Positions 45,706 to 54,756 of a stretch of DNA of 64,000 nt are shown piece by piece (within the stretch, counting starts at the first letter, position 1; each line of letters opens with the position of its first letter). The position numbers and the translations under genes were made by a program. The notes below the pieces were generated by a model. That model was not told the DNA's origin and searched no databases. It saw only the letters and a list, made by a program, of their open reading frames with translations. Source of the DNA: Craterostigma plantagineum (Eukaryota; Streptophyta; Magnoliopsida; Lamiales; Linderniaceae); contig JAPQWV010000005.1 of assembly GCA_027422505.1 (NCBI GenBank), positions 6,515,501 to 6,579,500 on the forward strand. The letters are read 5' to 3'.

Positions 45706-46684
45706 TTGACAAGCCTACCCAAGCACATAGTCACGTAGTTTAAGCACTTACAAATAAATTATGTGTTGTAGTTGAAATTCCCACTTACCTGGTATCCTTA
45801 GTTTTTAGCTTATCGTACTTGTAAGTTGCTAACCTTCGAACCCTAAATATAGAAACATATCAAATTAGGGTTTGTTAGTCTAATTATTATTTTACGAAAT
45901 TGGCTTAATTTGAAAACCCTAGTTTTGACTTTTATGGGTTTTGAAACAGATCTCTACATGAGTTAAATGAATCTCAACATAAGTTCCGGTATAAATCTCG
46001 ACATGTCTTAAAAATGAATTTCGACCTCATATATACCATAATTCGACATCTAAATACTACATAAGATCTCGATATCTATTGGAATTAAATCTCGAGATGT
46101 ATGTTAGTCCAATTATAGCAAATGTCGAGATGATCTTTAAATCCCACATGAAATGTCGAGATGCATGTTAACCAAATAATGTTAAGAATTTCGAAATGAA
46201 TGTTAACATTCCAAGCTAAAATGTCGAGATATTATAAATACCAAATGTCGACATCACCCTAAGAATTTTGATGTTCATTATAGGAATAACTCTTGACATT
46301 TTCCACTCTACATACTTTGATATATATATCTCTCGACAATTAAACTATACGACAAGATCTCGATATTATATACAACTAGCTCGACATTATATTAGCTACC
46401 TCGATATGGTTTCTCACTTGAACATTAAATCTCGACATTTTCAACACAATCCAAACAAAGGTCTCGAAACTTATAGACTTCGATATTTTATTTTTAACCC
46501 TACACATTTCGATATAATTAAACATAAACTTCGACATTTCTTAAACTAAAATCTCGACATAATTCAACAACAAATCTCGGCCTTTAAACGACGCAAAAAA
46601 ATCTGGAAACATTCTACCATAACTCAACCTTCGATCCAAAACCCTAAAATTAAAACTAACCTAATTTCAAGAAACTGCTTTTAG

Positions 46685-47234
46685 TGTTGAGGTTGAGCGA
46701 TAATATTTAATTCTGGGCCAGCGGTAGTTGTATTTGGACCCCGCAACAATTTATCGGGATATTAATTAAAGTCGTAATGACACCAAGAGAACACCGAGAT
46801 TTTTACGTGGTTCGGCCAATACCGCCTACATCCACGGAGAGACAATAGTTTACTATATTTGAGAATATTACACCGTACAAAATAACGCTCGTATTTAAAC
46901 CCAAACCCGAGACCCCTTACCCACTCGGGTAATGTTTTTGTACCCACTCTCAACTACCTAGTAAAAACTAAAACTCGCTCACCCTTATCCACCCGGACAA
47001 GATTTCCTCCTTTTTTTTCTTTTCCTTTTTTCTCTCATTTTTTCCTCACCTCTCTCTCTAACTCTCGCTCTCTCTATTTAATTTTGGGGTGCCTTTGTTC
47101 GAATGAGAACAATGCCTTTTATAGGCAAACCAATCAACAAAGGCCAAATAAGAGATCGTCACTGCGTTCGTCACTGAATGAAAAAACCAAAATGATTTCC
47201 TCCTCCACCACGCATATGAGTTGAAAAGTCAACA
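46685..47234 (-). repeat. left (3') LTR of element E
   Basis: 550 bp, differing from the right LTR by only a few bases. It includes the CACGTAAAAATC / GTGGATGTAGG segment seen near 3' ends of many plant LTRs and a CT-rich tract. Confidence 0.9.
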
Positions 47235-47399
47235 ATTCTCCCCCCTTTTCAACACTTGCGTCTTCTTTAGAGAACACTCCAGCGATCCCGAGAATGAGAG
47301 TAACCCGTTCGTAAATACCACGAACGTCCATTGGCCTTCCTTGTAGCACCTACACATAATTCGAATCAAGAATTCTGATCCTACCCCACTTGATTCATT

Positions 47400-48055
47400 C
47401 AACGGCCAATCTTATGTGCAGCTATGTTGAACCGACTCGACCCGTCGATTCCCGAAGAGGAACTTCGATGCAACCCCTTCACCAGCAGGACTTCCCTTCT
47501 CACCATCGTCTGCCTTTATACCACGCGCGCGATTTTCGTGAACCCATCGAAGTCTGAGTATTATATCATACTCACGTCCAGACGATATAAACCTTTGCAC
47601 TCTTCTCCCTTTGTTAGGACCATTTCCACCATGTGTGATTTCCAGACTCCCCCTGCTATGAAAACCCCATAGCCCTGGAATCTGACTGGCTCAAGAATAT
47701 TAAATTCTACGCAACTTTGAGACAACGTCACACCACCCAAAATGCATACTGCTCCGTCAACCATTTTGATCTTCCCCGTTCCAACACACCGAACAACACA
47801 ACGATATCCATCAGCCCATGGAGATCGAAAAAAACCGTTCGCAATTTCCAGAACGCATCAAAATATTCTCTTGGAGCAAACCCGAATTTAATATCCCTCT
47901 TCCTGAGAACGAGCGCCATCATTAGAGACTGTGAGAACGTCTCCAAGATAAACCGTGTGCTACCTCCGTTGTGGAATTTTCCTAGCCGCTTGTCCTTCTT
48001 CCTCCAAGTTGGACAATTTCTCTTGATGTGTCCCGGCTCACCACACATATAGCAT
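47400..48055 (-). pseudogene. copia Gag zinc knuckle and GAG-pre-integrase remnants (element E)
   Basis: The minus-strand frame at 48048-47728 opens with CGEPGHIKRNCPTWRKKDKR, a CCHC zinc knuckle (C-x2-C-x4-H-x4-C if the preceding codons are included) as in copia nucleocapsids. In another frame, 47764-47561 reads MVDGAVCILGGV and ends EECKGLYRLDVSMI, the familiar segment before the copia integrase. The pieces are in different frames and the protease catalytic motif was not found, so this is decayed coding sequence. Confidence 0.65.
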
Positions 48056-48799
48056 CACTTGCCCTTCCCGCCACCTGGATTTGGACCTGCTGCTGTCTCC
48101 AAATCCCCTGGCGTGACACCTTCCTCTACGATTCTCTCCCTGTATAGCCAACGCCCGACTATCACCATAATTTGACCGCCTTCTCTTTTCTTGCTCCAAA
48201 AGAGTTGACTCCACCATCCACCGTTTGCACCGTCTCGTACTGGATGGTTGTGATCAAATTATCACCAGAATCAGGAAGCGAGGTAAGAAGTAAAAGGGCC
48301 TTACTTCTTCCTCTCCGACACATCTTGACCCCAAAATTTCCGTCATTTACTCCGACTTTTTCCGTCTCCCATCAAAGCTTATCACCCTAGCCTTGACAAA
48401 TGAGCACATCCTTCACTCTTCTCTGCCGCAGAGTGAAACCTCCCGCACCAGCACATTGTCGCACTTTGCTGTCATTCGTTGCTATTATCCTTGCAGAGAT
48501 TTAACAGCCCGACCCAAATAGTACTGATCAGATATTTCCCAGGAAAGCGAACGACCTGCCTCACAGCACTATTGCCATAACTCGCCAAAACTGCACCGCC
48601 GCACAAGCTCCGCCCACACCGAGTATCCCATCAACGATAACCATCTTGTACCATTATTTCTAGCACAAGGCATCACCTCGTTGAACCTCGCTCTGACACT
48701 GGCTCCCCCCCCGATCGATGTTCCCTTCTGATATCTTTTCTGATGTGGAAGTTCAGACACAGCTGCAACCACAGAGCATACTCAGAATATCAGCAGGGT
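48056..48799 (-). pseudogene. decayed gag region of element E
   Basis: This is the expected gag position between the primer-binding site and the zinc knuckle. No frame is long enough to recognise the capsid domain; many stops. Confidence 0.4.
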
Positions 48800-48816
48800 T
48801 TGGCTCTGATACCACT
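48800..48816 (-). other. primer-binding site of element E (initiator Met tRNA type)
   Basis: Minus-strand AGTGGTATCAGAGCCAAAC adjoins the right LTR. Confidence 0.88.
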
Positions 48817-49363
48817 TGTTGAGGTTGAGCGATAATATTTAATTCTGGGCCAGCGGTAGTTGTATTTGGACCCCGCAACAATTTATCGGGATATTAATTA
48901 AAGTCGTAATGACACCAAGAGAACACCGAGATTTTTACGTGGTTCGGCCAATACCGCCTACATCCACGGAGAGACAATAGTTTACTATATTGAGAATATT
49001 ACACCGTACAAAATAACGCTCGTATTTAAACCCAAACCCGAGACCCCTTACCCACTCGGGTAATGTTTTTGTACCCACTCTCAACTACCTAGTAAAAACT
49101 AAAACTCGCTCACCCTTATCCACCCGGACAAGATTTCCTCCTTTTTTTTCTTTTCCTTTTTTCTCTCATTTTTTCCTCACCTCTCTCTAACTCTCGCTCT
49201 CTCTATTTAATTTTGGGGTGCCTTTGTTCGAATGAGAACAATGCCTTTTATAGGCAAACCAATCAACAAAGGCCAAATAAGAGATCGTCACTGCATTCGT
49301 CACTGAATGAAAAAACCAAAATGATTTCCTCCTCCACCACGCATATGAGTTGAAAAGTCAACA
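48817..49363 (-). repeat. right (5') LTR of element E
   Basis: 547 bp, TG...CA, almost identical to 46685-47234. Confidence 0.9.
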
Positions 49364-50015
49364 TTTAGAACTTCCTTAAATCGATTCCTAAGTCCCCAAT
49401 TATACTTAAATCTCTTAAAACAAAGAGTATAAAACTGATCTATAAATAAATGAATAGAATTATACCTTCTTTATTGAATTCCCGTTAGTAGTATAGCTAT
49501 TTTCCTTCCTTTGCTTTTCGTTTGATGTAGTCTTTCTTAGGGTTTCTTATTCATCGAAGCTTACTATCAGAGTTCTTTTGTTTGCTTAAGTTTAATCTAT
49601 AGAAAAGCTTCTTGATAAATTCTAAGGGGTATCCAATTGTATGCTTGATAAGACACCAAGTAACGTGACATTCCTTTTCTTTCAAGTAATTAATACTTAT
49701 CCCTAATGTTTGGGCTTTGGATGTAAGCCTAGCCCAATTTGTATTTAGTCCAATTTAACTATAGCGTTAATTCAATTCTTATTAAGGTTATTAAATTCTA
49801 ATTTCTCTTATGTTAATTCGATCTCTACACACGAGTATTAGCTATTTTTCCTAAGTTCCAACACTACATTCCAACGCGCACATGTCACGTTGGCATATAA
49901 CATGAAATCATTTAAACATATAAACGTCGCAAATCATATCTCATGCAGTCACATAAGCCATATAATATGTATGCATATTTATTGGCCGGCTTACTTACGG
50001 GACTCGGGTATTACA

Positions 50016-50245
50016 GATGTTAGAAAGGTGAAGTTTTTGGAACTGGGATTGTAGTGGAGCTTAGTGCGCAGCAATGGGTGTGAATTTAGGAGCTTTTTGA
50101 GGACGTCTTTTAGGGTTAGCTGAGTTTGCGCCGGCGGTTTCGAGATTTGCAGCGCCAGGACGGTGGCGCTGGTGCCGGAGGCGACGGCGTGGCACCAGTT
50201 CTGCTCGGTGTTGGCGAACGGTCGGCTGATGATGCTTCTTGTCAT
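50016..50245 (-). pseudogene. exon 1a (N-terminus) of the split acyltransferase-like gene
   Basis: Starts at the ATG 50245-50243 and encodes MTRSIISRPFANTEQNWCHA, then LALQISKPPAQTQLTL, LKKLLNSHPLLRTKLHYNP and FTFLTS, typical of the N-terminus of plant condensation-domain acyltransferase-like proteins. It breaks off inside the GATGT duplication made by element A, and the same frame resumes in exon 1b at 26052. A short extension past 50016 (VIPESRK) is read from element A and is not part of the gene. Confidence 0.88.
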
Positions 50246-50330
50246 TTTTTTTCTTTTTATTTTCTTTTTCTTTTAATGAACGCTTTGTTATGGGGTATTG
50301 TTGGTCAAGGTTAAGGTGGTGGTGAACGGA

Positions 50331-50340
50331 TATATATAGA
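50331..50340 (-). promoter_or_regulatory. candidate TATA box of the split gene
   Basis: A TATATATA run about 90 bases upstream of the ATG at 50245. The expected spacing to a start site in the 5' leader fits. A foldback MITE begins 50 bases further upstream. Confidence 0.45.
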
Positions 50341-50393
50341 GAGAAATGTGTTAAGGATTAGGAAATAACGTATTTTCTTTTTCTTTTTATATC

Positions 50394-50619
50394 GGTTGAG
50401 ATCACCTACTCCGCTCTTTGTATTCCACTCCGCTCTTTGTATTCCACTCTGTATTCCAACGAACGAAAATCGTTACACCTCCCCCGTCAAGTGTTAAAAC
50501 ACCCGTAAGCATCATTACACCTATGAATTTCATTACAACAAGTATTTAACACTTGACGGGAGGAGGTGTAACGATTTTCGTTCGTTGGAATACAAAGAGT
50601 GGAATAGGTGATCTCAACC
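50394..50619. mobile_element. foldback MITE, copy 2 (upstream of exon 1)
   Basis: The ends GGTTGAGATCACCTA and GGTTGAGATCACCTA (inverted) and the arms containing CGAACGAAAATCGTTACACC match the MITE at 15999-16376, but the copy is shorter (226 bp) and has nearly no loop. It lies in the probable promoter of the split gene. No clear duplication found. Confidence 0.8.
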
Positions 50620-51826
50620 GGTTTCATATTATATTTATTTTTAGGTTATTCATCATTATTAGGAGACTTGAGTAAGTGGTTTGGGGCGTGATAGTTCTAA
50701 CAAAATTAGGTTGATGCTTTCCTCAGAAAAAAAGAAAAAAAAAGGTTCCCTCCGAAAAAAAATATCGATGTCTATCTATGTGAGCTTAGGAGAGAAAGTA
50801 CGGATGTATGTAAGAGTAATTTATCTGGAAATTAGTGATTGTCTTATAGTCGATAATAAGATATGGGTTTCATCTAGCACGAAATCTTGGTTGACATCTT
50901 GTTATTCCATTAGAAACATTATCTTTTGATATTATCATGTCCACAACATTATCTTCAACAATTTATTTTTTATAACTAAACATATGAATATAATATGTAT
51001 ATAAATTCGATAGAATATAACAATATAACCCAAAACACCACCTTATTCGCCTCAACCTTTGGTCAATTATTTGGAACATCCCTTCATATACACAATCATA
51101 TAAAATCAACCTTAAATTACAGATAAATCAATGTTTAATTTAATTAAACAAAAGAACAGGAATTCTGGTGAACCAAATCGTTGGTTAACTTATGAATCAA
51201 TGTTAATAAATGCATAATCATAATAAGTTCTATTGTGGCTGCAAAGTAGAACGCCCCATGCGTATTATATGGTCTATATATACTCCGTACTAATATGCAT
51301 GTGATATGTTTGTTTTTCATGGGATATGCTTTCATGGGATTACTTATTAAAATCAAACCCATATCCATCACCCAACTTTGACTCTTACCCAAATTTCCTG
51401 GAATTTGTAGGTTCGATTTTATAATTGATTTAGGCATATGTCTTCATGTGATCGTGTACGTATACATTTATATATGTATGACGAATTTCTTGTATACGAA
51501 TAGACATAGCATATATTAATGTAGATGTAGGGTAAGGAAGCTTTCATTGAAGAATAGTAGAAAGTTCAAAATGTCATCATACTAATACATCATCAAGTAA
51601 TGGTTGGAGGAGCACTTAAAAATAACAACATTTATCATTTTTGGAGGAGTACTTATAATAACAACCTTTCATAATTTTTTTTCTCACTCTAGAATTAAGT
51701 TCTGTTTTATTGAATTTGAACATAAAAAACAAGTCATGCGTTTCACTTCGATTGAGTGGTGTGTCTAATTTCTATGAGACTAATTATCCTTACACGTGTT
51801 TTAGTTCGATTAACTTCTTTACGAAT
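50620..51826. other. intergenic DNA upstream of the split gene
   Basis: AT-rich, no gene recognised. A minus-strand frame at 51144-51437 has no known motif and ordinary AT-rich composition; I treat it as chance. CGAAT at 51822-51826 is the duplication made by element F. Confidence 0.55.
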
Positions 51827-52212
51827 TGTTAGGATCAATAGTTATTGGGCTTGGCCCATTATATCACAAATATATAGTAGCCCAATATGCATTGTGGCAC
51901 TTTTAGTAGTTGCATTTATATTGTAATTCTCAGCTATCAAACGTAAGCAATTAATTATGTTTCTTCTCTAATATGAAATTCTCTCTTCTTCAACTCTCGT
52001 CTCTATCTCTCTGTCTCTCTCTCTCGATCTCTCTATCTCTCTCAGCTCTCTCCCTATCTCAGTCTATTTCTCCCCCCGATCGTCCCTCGATCTTCTTCTA
52101 CGGTCGTCCTTCGATCGTTTATTGTTTTTATTACGGTAGTAGCACACGCACACAAGCTGTTCGATAGAAAGCTCAAGTAAGAACCCGACCATAATTCAGA
52201 CGGGATCTTACA
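51827..52212 (+). repeat. 5' LTR of element F
   Basis: 386 bp, about four differences from the 3' LTR. It includes a long CT-rich tract (about 51990-52060), probably in the transcribed leader. Confidence 0.92.
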
Positions 52213-52214
52213 AA

Positions 52215-52231
52215 TTGGTATCAGAGCCATC
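52215..52231 (+). other. primer-binding site of element F (initiator Met tRNA type)
   Basis: TTGGTATCAGAGCCATC, two bases after the LTR end. Confidence 0.88.
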
Positions 52232-52254
52232 GATTCTCGGATTTTGCTTCAAAT

Positions 52255-53670
52255 ATGGTAGATTATTCGTTCAATCCCGAAGCTATGAGGGTCTCGTTCC
52301 TGGAGATGAAACGGCAGCTTGATGAGTTTTCTCTGGGTCAACGAAATATGCAGAACACCTTACAGGTAATACTCCTCGAACTCGATAGCATGAACATGAA
52401 CCAACAGTTCTCGACGTCTTCGAAGCCTGAGGTTGATTCATTGTTCATTGGAAATGATTCTCTGTTGGTTACTGATGAGGCTGTAGTTGAAGAGACTGAG
52501 GCGGATGAGTTGATTGGTGATGAATCTATGCTGTCAGAATTGGTGGATGACTCGATGATGTTGGGCGATGTGGAACCTCGGCCGGAGATTTCAGCGATGA
52601 TGATTAAATGGATCAAGCCGCCTCACATCTTCGATGGAACGAATGCGAAGGATTGGGTAGACAAATGCAATGAATACTACGCATTGTCGAGCGTCACTGA
52701 TGTTGGGCGAACGTATCTCTCCTCGCTCTACGTCGAAGGCAAGGCTCTTGAATGGTACAACACGTACTGCGATGACGACAATAATCTCCCGTCTTGGACC
52801 GTATTCACTGAAGCGCTGCTCAAGAGGTTTGAAGGTACGGAGCTTGTAAGTGAGGAAACGGTCATCGTAAGTGATGAATCTGTGGCGATCGTTGATGTGG
52901 ACTCGTCAATTATCGCTGAGGTGGATGTTGATGATTCAACAATGAAGGACGGGAACACTTCGGTGTTGGATGACGTGGATTTTCCGACGTTGGTTGGAAT
53001 GGAATCGGTTGTGGTTGAGGTCGAACCGATTGTGACTAGCGATAAATTGACGTCGAGCGATGGCGATTCGTTGATAATGCTTAAGAAGGATTCGCTCGTG
53101 GTGGTCGATGAATATGTGTTGTGCGATGATGATTTTGTAACGGCAGACGCTTTTGAGGGGCCGAAAAGAGCTTTACTAAGTCAAGATGTCTTGTTCGATC
53201 GAGGACGGTGGGATGCCGAGATACTACATGTGAAAGCGATCCCTAACCTTCCATTTGACCGGGGACGTTGGTGTATTGTCGAGGCAATGAGGTTCTTATC
53301 TATCACAAAAGCTTCCATCGACTTCGAGATGGATTCATTAGTGTTGGTTGACGTTCTTAATGCCTTGGATAATGTTGGCAATGTTGAACTATGTTCTTAT
53401 ATGCGAGTTCTCGAAGATAGTGCTAAACGGAGGAAAAGTGCTCTTGGGTGTTTACCAGATAATGGTGTTGGATGTATAAGCTGCCCTACTTGTGAATCCA
53501 TCAACTGCTTATCGATCGTTGGATACCACTCTCCTCGAGGCTATGTTTCAATTACTATAATGGTTGGTGTTCGCATGGGTAATTCTAGGATGTTTGCTTT
53601 CCAAGTTGAGGTCAACCAGCTCTCAAGTCTTCCCATCAATACTTGTAGCAGCAAGGAGATTTCTCTGTAG
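52255..53670 (+). CDS. ORF1 of element F: Gag-like protein with a long acidic region of unknown role
   Basis: 471 codons beginning just after the primer-binding site. Residues 10-50 look helical; 60-115 are acidic. Residues 118-193 form a capsid-like retrotransposon Gag domain (WIKPPHIFDGTNAKDWVDKC, EGKALEWYNTY, WTVFTEALLKRFEG). Residues 197-300 are a strongly acidic, Ser/Val/Asp-rich region of short similar phrases. The motif FDRGRW occurs at 314-319 and 334-339 and returns in the downstream frame. No zinc knuckle, protease or RT motif was found. Its end is a TAG at 53668-53670, after which the same frame stays open for another 362 codons. The capsid domain suggests particle formation; the rest has no assigned function. 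Confidence 0.75.
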   Translation: MVDYSFNPEAMRVSFLEMKRQLDEFSLGQRNMQNTLQVILLELDSMNMNQQFSTSSKPEVDSLFIGNDSLLVTDEAVVEETEADELIGDESMLSELVDDSMMLGDVEPRPEISAMMIKWIKPPHIFDGTNAKDWVDKCNEYYALSSVTDVGRTYLSSLYVEGKALEWYNTYCDDDNNLPSWTVFTEALLKRFEGTELVSEETVIVSDESVAIVDVDSSIIAEVDVDDSTMKDGNTSVLDDVDFPTLVGMESVVVEVEPIVTSDKLTSSDGDSLIMLKKDSLVVVDEYVLCDDDFVTADAFEGPKRALLSQDVLFDRGRWDAEILHVKAIPNLPFDRGRWCIVEAMRFLSITKASIDFEMDSLVLVDVLNALDNVGNVELCSYMRVLEDSAKRRKSALGCLPDNGVGCISCPTCESINCLSIVGYHSPRGYVSITIMVGVRMGNSRMFAFQVEVNQLSSLPINTCSSKEISL

Positions 53671-54756
53671 GAGTTGAATAGAAATTCTTTTGATTCTTTG
53701 GTCGAGTTCAGTGTTCATCTTGGAATCGTATGTGCTGCCACAATTCTCGAAACAAGAGCAACGAAGAAAGGCGCAACACCCATATCAGTCCGAGAGCAGT
53801 TTTATGACAATCGACCGCATGTCCGCGAGGATCAAGGAATGCCATTTGATCAAGGTAAGTGTGCCTTTGCTGTAATAATGAGGAAACAACGAGTTCGTGA
53901 CGATCATTTTTCGAGAAGAGTAGATTCCACATGCTCAAGGAACCCAATGAAGAATGAGGCTCTTGTCGCTGAGTTGCTGATTAGATATGAATCAGTCGAT
54001 CTTATTGACGTCTCTTTTGAGCTCCCAAAACTTGCTAAGCGCTCAGGTCTTAAGAGAGGGAAGGTTCGAGATAAAAGGACGTGTTTTGCACCTTCTAAGT
54101 TGGAGCAGTTGCTGAACCCTGAAGAGCTCAAGCGCAATGATGTTGGACGGAAGCTGGGGGAGCGGCCTGAAATCGAAGCTTATACCGAAGTAGCCCAGGA
54201 GCTCGAGGAGAAACAATCGTTGGCCGAGCAGCTGCAAAATCTCCAGGCTGAGGTGATCCGAGTAGAGGTCGACCTGAAGCATTCTACCTGGCATACTTAC
54301 GAGCTCGAGAGGGAACTCAAGAACGCCATCGAACTATTTTCTGAGCATGAGGCTCGATTGAACTCTATCCGCAGCCGCAACCATGAGCTCGAAGGCCTGA
54401 TTCAAACATCGTATTGCAAAGCGGCGGAAGTTGATAAGAAGGCGGGAGAGGAAGCACGAGCAGAAACGTCGCAAAGAGGCATGGCATCAACGCTCGAGGG
54501 AGGAAGCATCATCGTACTTGTGAGTTCACTTTTTCCTTTCGATCGTGGAAAAAGATGCACTAGCAATAGCGATGCTCGTGCTATTGTGTCCGACATTATC
54601 CCACTAAGTCGGCTCACACATCCTCGAGGACGAGGATGTCTTCAACGGGAGGGAAATGTTAGGATCAATAGTTATTGGGCTTGGCCCATTATATCACAAA
54701 TATATAGTAGCCCAATATGCATTGTGGCCCTTTTAGTAGTTGCATTTATATTGTAA
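53671..54756 (+). CDS. ORF2 region of element F: continuation in the same frame, with coiled coil
   Basis: Open from directly after the TAG that ends ORF1, in the same frame, to 54756 (the last part is in the 3' LTR). There is no obvious ATG at its start, so it is either read through the TAG or was one protein with ORF1 before a nonsense mutation. Motif FDQGKC near residue 58 and FDRGKR near 290 echo the FDRGRW pair of ORF1. Residues about 165-250 have the heptad pattern of a coiled coil (EEKQSLAEQLQNLQAEVIRV, then ELERELKNAIELFSEHEARL). The final segment HPRGRGCLQREGN overlaps the conserved stretch just before the polypurine tract. Function unknown; could aid particle assembly or RNA packaging (inference). 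Confidence 0.6.
   Translation, partial: ELNRNSFDSLVEFSVHLGIVCAATILETRATKKGATPISVREQFYDNRPHVREDQGMPFDQGKCAFAVIMRKQRVRDDHFSRRVDSTCSRNPMKNEALVAELLIRYESVDLIDVSFELPKLAKRSGLKRGKVRDKRTCFAPSKLEQLLNPEELKRNDVGRKLGERPEIEAYTEVAQELEEKQSLAEQLQNLQAEVIRVEVDLKHSTWHTYELERELKNAIELFSEHEARLNSIRSRNHELEGLIQTSYCKAAEVDKKAGEEARAETSQRGMASTLEGGSIIVLVSSLFPFDRGKRCTSNSDARAIVSDIIPLSRLTHPRGRGCLQREGNVRINSYWAWPIISQIYSSPICIVALLVVAFIL
54640..54656 (+). other. polypurine tract of element F
   Basis: AACGGGAGGGAAA directly before the 3' LTR, the expected plus-strand primer. Confidence 0.8.

Larger units (their letters stand above)
33913..45717 (+). mobile_element. hAT-family DNA transposon in LTR A, itself interrupted by Gypsy B
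   Basis: Terminal inverted repeats TAGGCTTGTC and GACAAGCCTA, with the perfect 8-bp duplication CCCAAGCA (33905-33912, 45718-45725). The uninterrupted site is seen in the left LTR at about 26995. Without element B it is about 1.67 kb: a GC-rich end, a truncated transposase gene and the other GC-rich end. It is an internally deleted, non-autonomous copy. Confidence 0.95.
46685..49363 (-). mobile_element. Ty1/copia-type LTR retrotransposon E, internally deleted, in LTR A
   Basis: LTRs of 550 and 547 bp (46685-47234, 48817-49363) with ends TGTTGAGGTTGAGCG and AAAAGTCAACA. The duplication TTTAG is on both sides (46680-46684, 49364-49368). The minus-strand primer-binding site AGTGGTATCAGAGCC lies at the right LTR and the polypurine tract AAAAGGGGGGAGAATTG at the left. 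The 1.6-kb interior keeps broken pieces of gag and pre-integrase; integrase core, RT and RNase H are absent. Confidence 0.92.
26053..50015 (-). mobile_element. Gypsy chromovirus A (Tekay/Del-like) inserted in exon 1, with three nested insertions
   Basis: LTRs start TGTGGCGCCCCGCCG (26053, 32963) and end GACTCGGGTATTACA (28302, 50015). The 5-bp duplication GATGT lies in the host exon on both sides (26048-26052, 50016-50020). The primer-binding site at 32943-32962 and the polypurine tract beside the left LTR give a right-to-left orientation. The interior carries gag, protease, RT, RNase H, integrase and a C-terminal chromodomain-like segment, with several breaks. The right LTR is stretched to 17 kb by a hAT element (itself holding Gypsy B) and by copia element E. 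Confidence 0.95.
32963..50015 (-). repeat. right (5') LTR of element A, interrupted by a hAT element and by copia element E
   Basis: Own sequence: 32963-33912, 45726-46684 and 49369-50015. Each gap has a clean target-site duplication. Outside the left-LTR deletion, few differences from the left LTR were noticed. Confidence 0.92.
3349..50245 (-). pseudogene. acyltransferase-like gene (condensation-domain / HXXXD superfamily), split over 47 kb by nested insertions
   Basis: Four minus-strand pieces together make one gene: exon 1a (50245-50016), exon 1b (26052-25477), exon 2 (15416-15254) and exon 3 (3792-3349). Counting one copy of the GATGT duplication, exon 1 is 801 nt (267 codons, phase 0). 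Exon 2 is 163 nt and ends in phase 1, and exon 3 opens with the matching two bases. All introns have GT and AG ends. The product would be about 470 residues, normal for plant CoA-dependent acyltransferases. Recognisable stretches are RPFANTEQNWCHAV (N-terminus), the HTAVCDRT site in the position of the HXXXD motif, DCRSILEP, and VYPSPLHS (C-terminus). No DFGWG motif of true BAHD enzymes is seen. Substrate unknown. Breaks: the element A insertion in exon 1 and two single-base deletions in exon 3. Intron 1 now contains element D, and intron 2 contains the MULE/C/CACTA stack. Confidence 0.85.

Noticed and set aside
51144..51437. 97-codon minus-strand frame
   Set aside because: AT-rich, no motif, no promoter or neighbour support.
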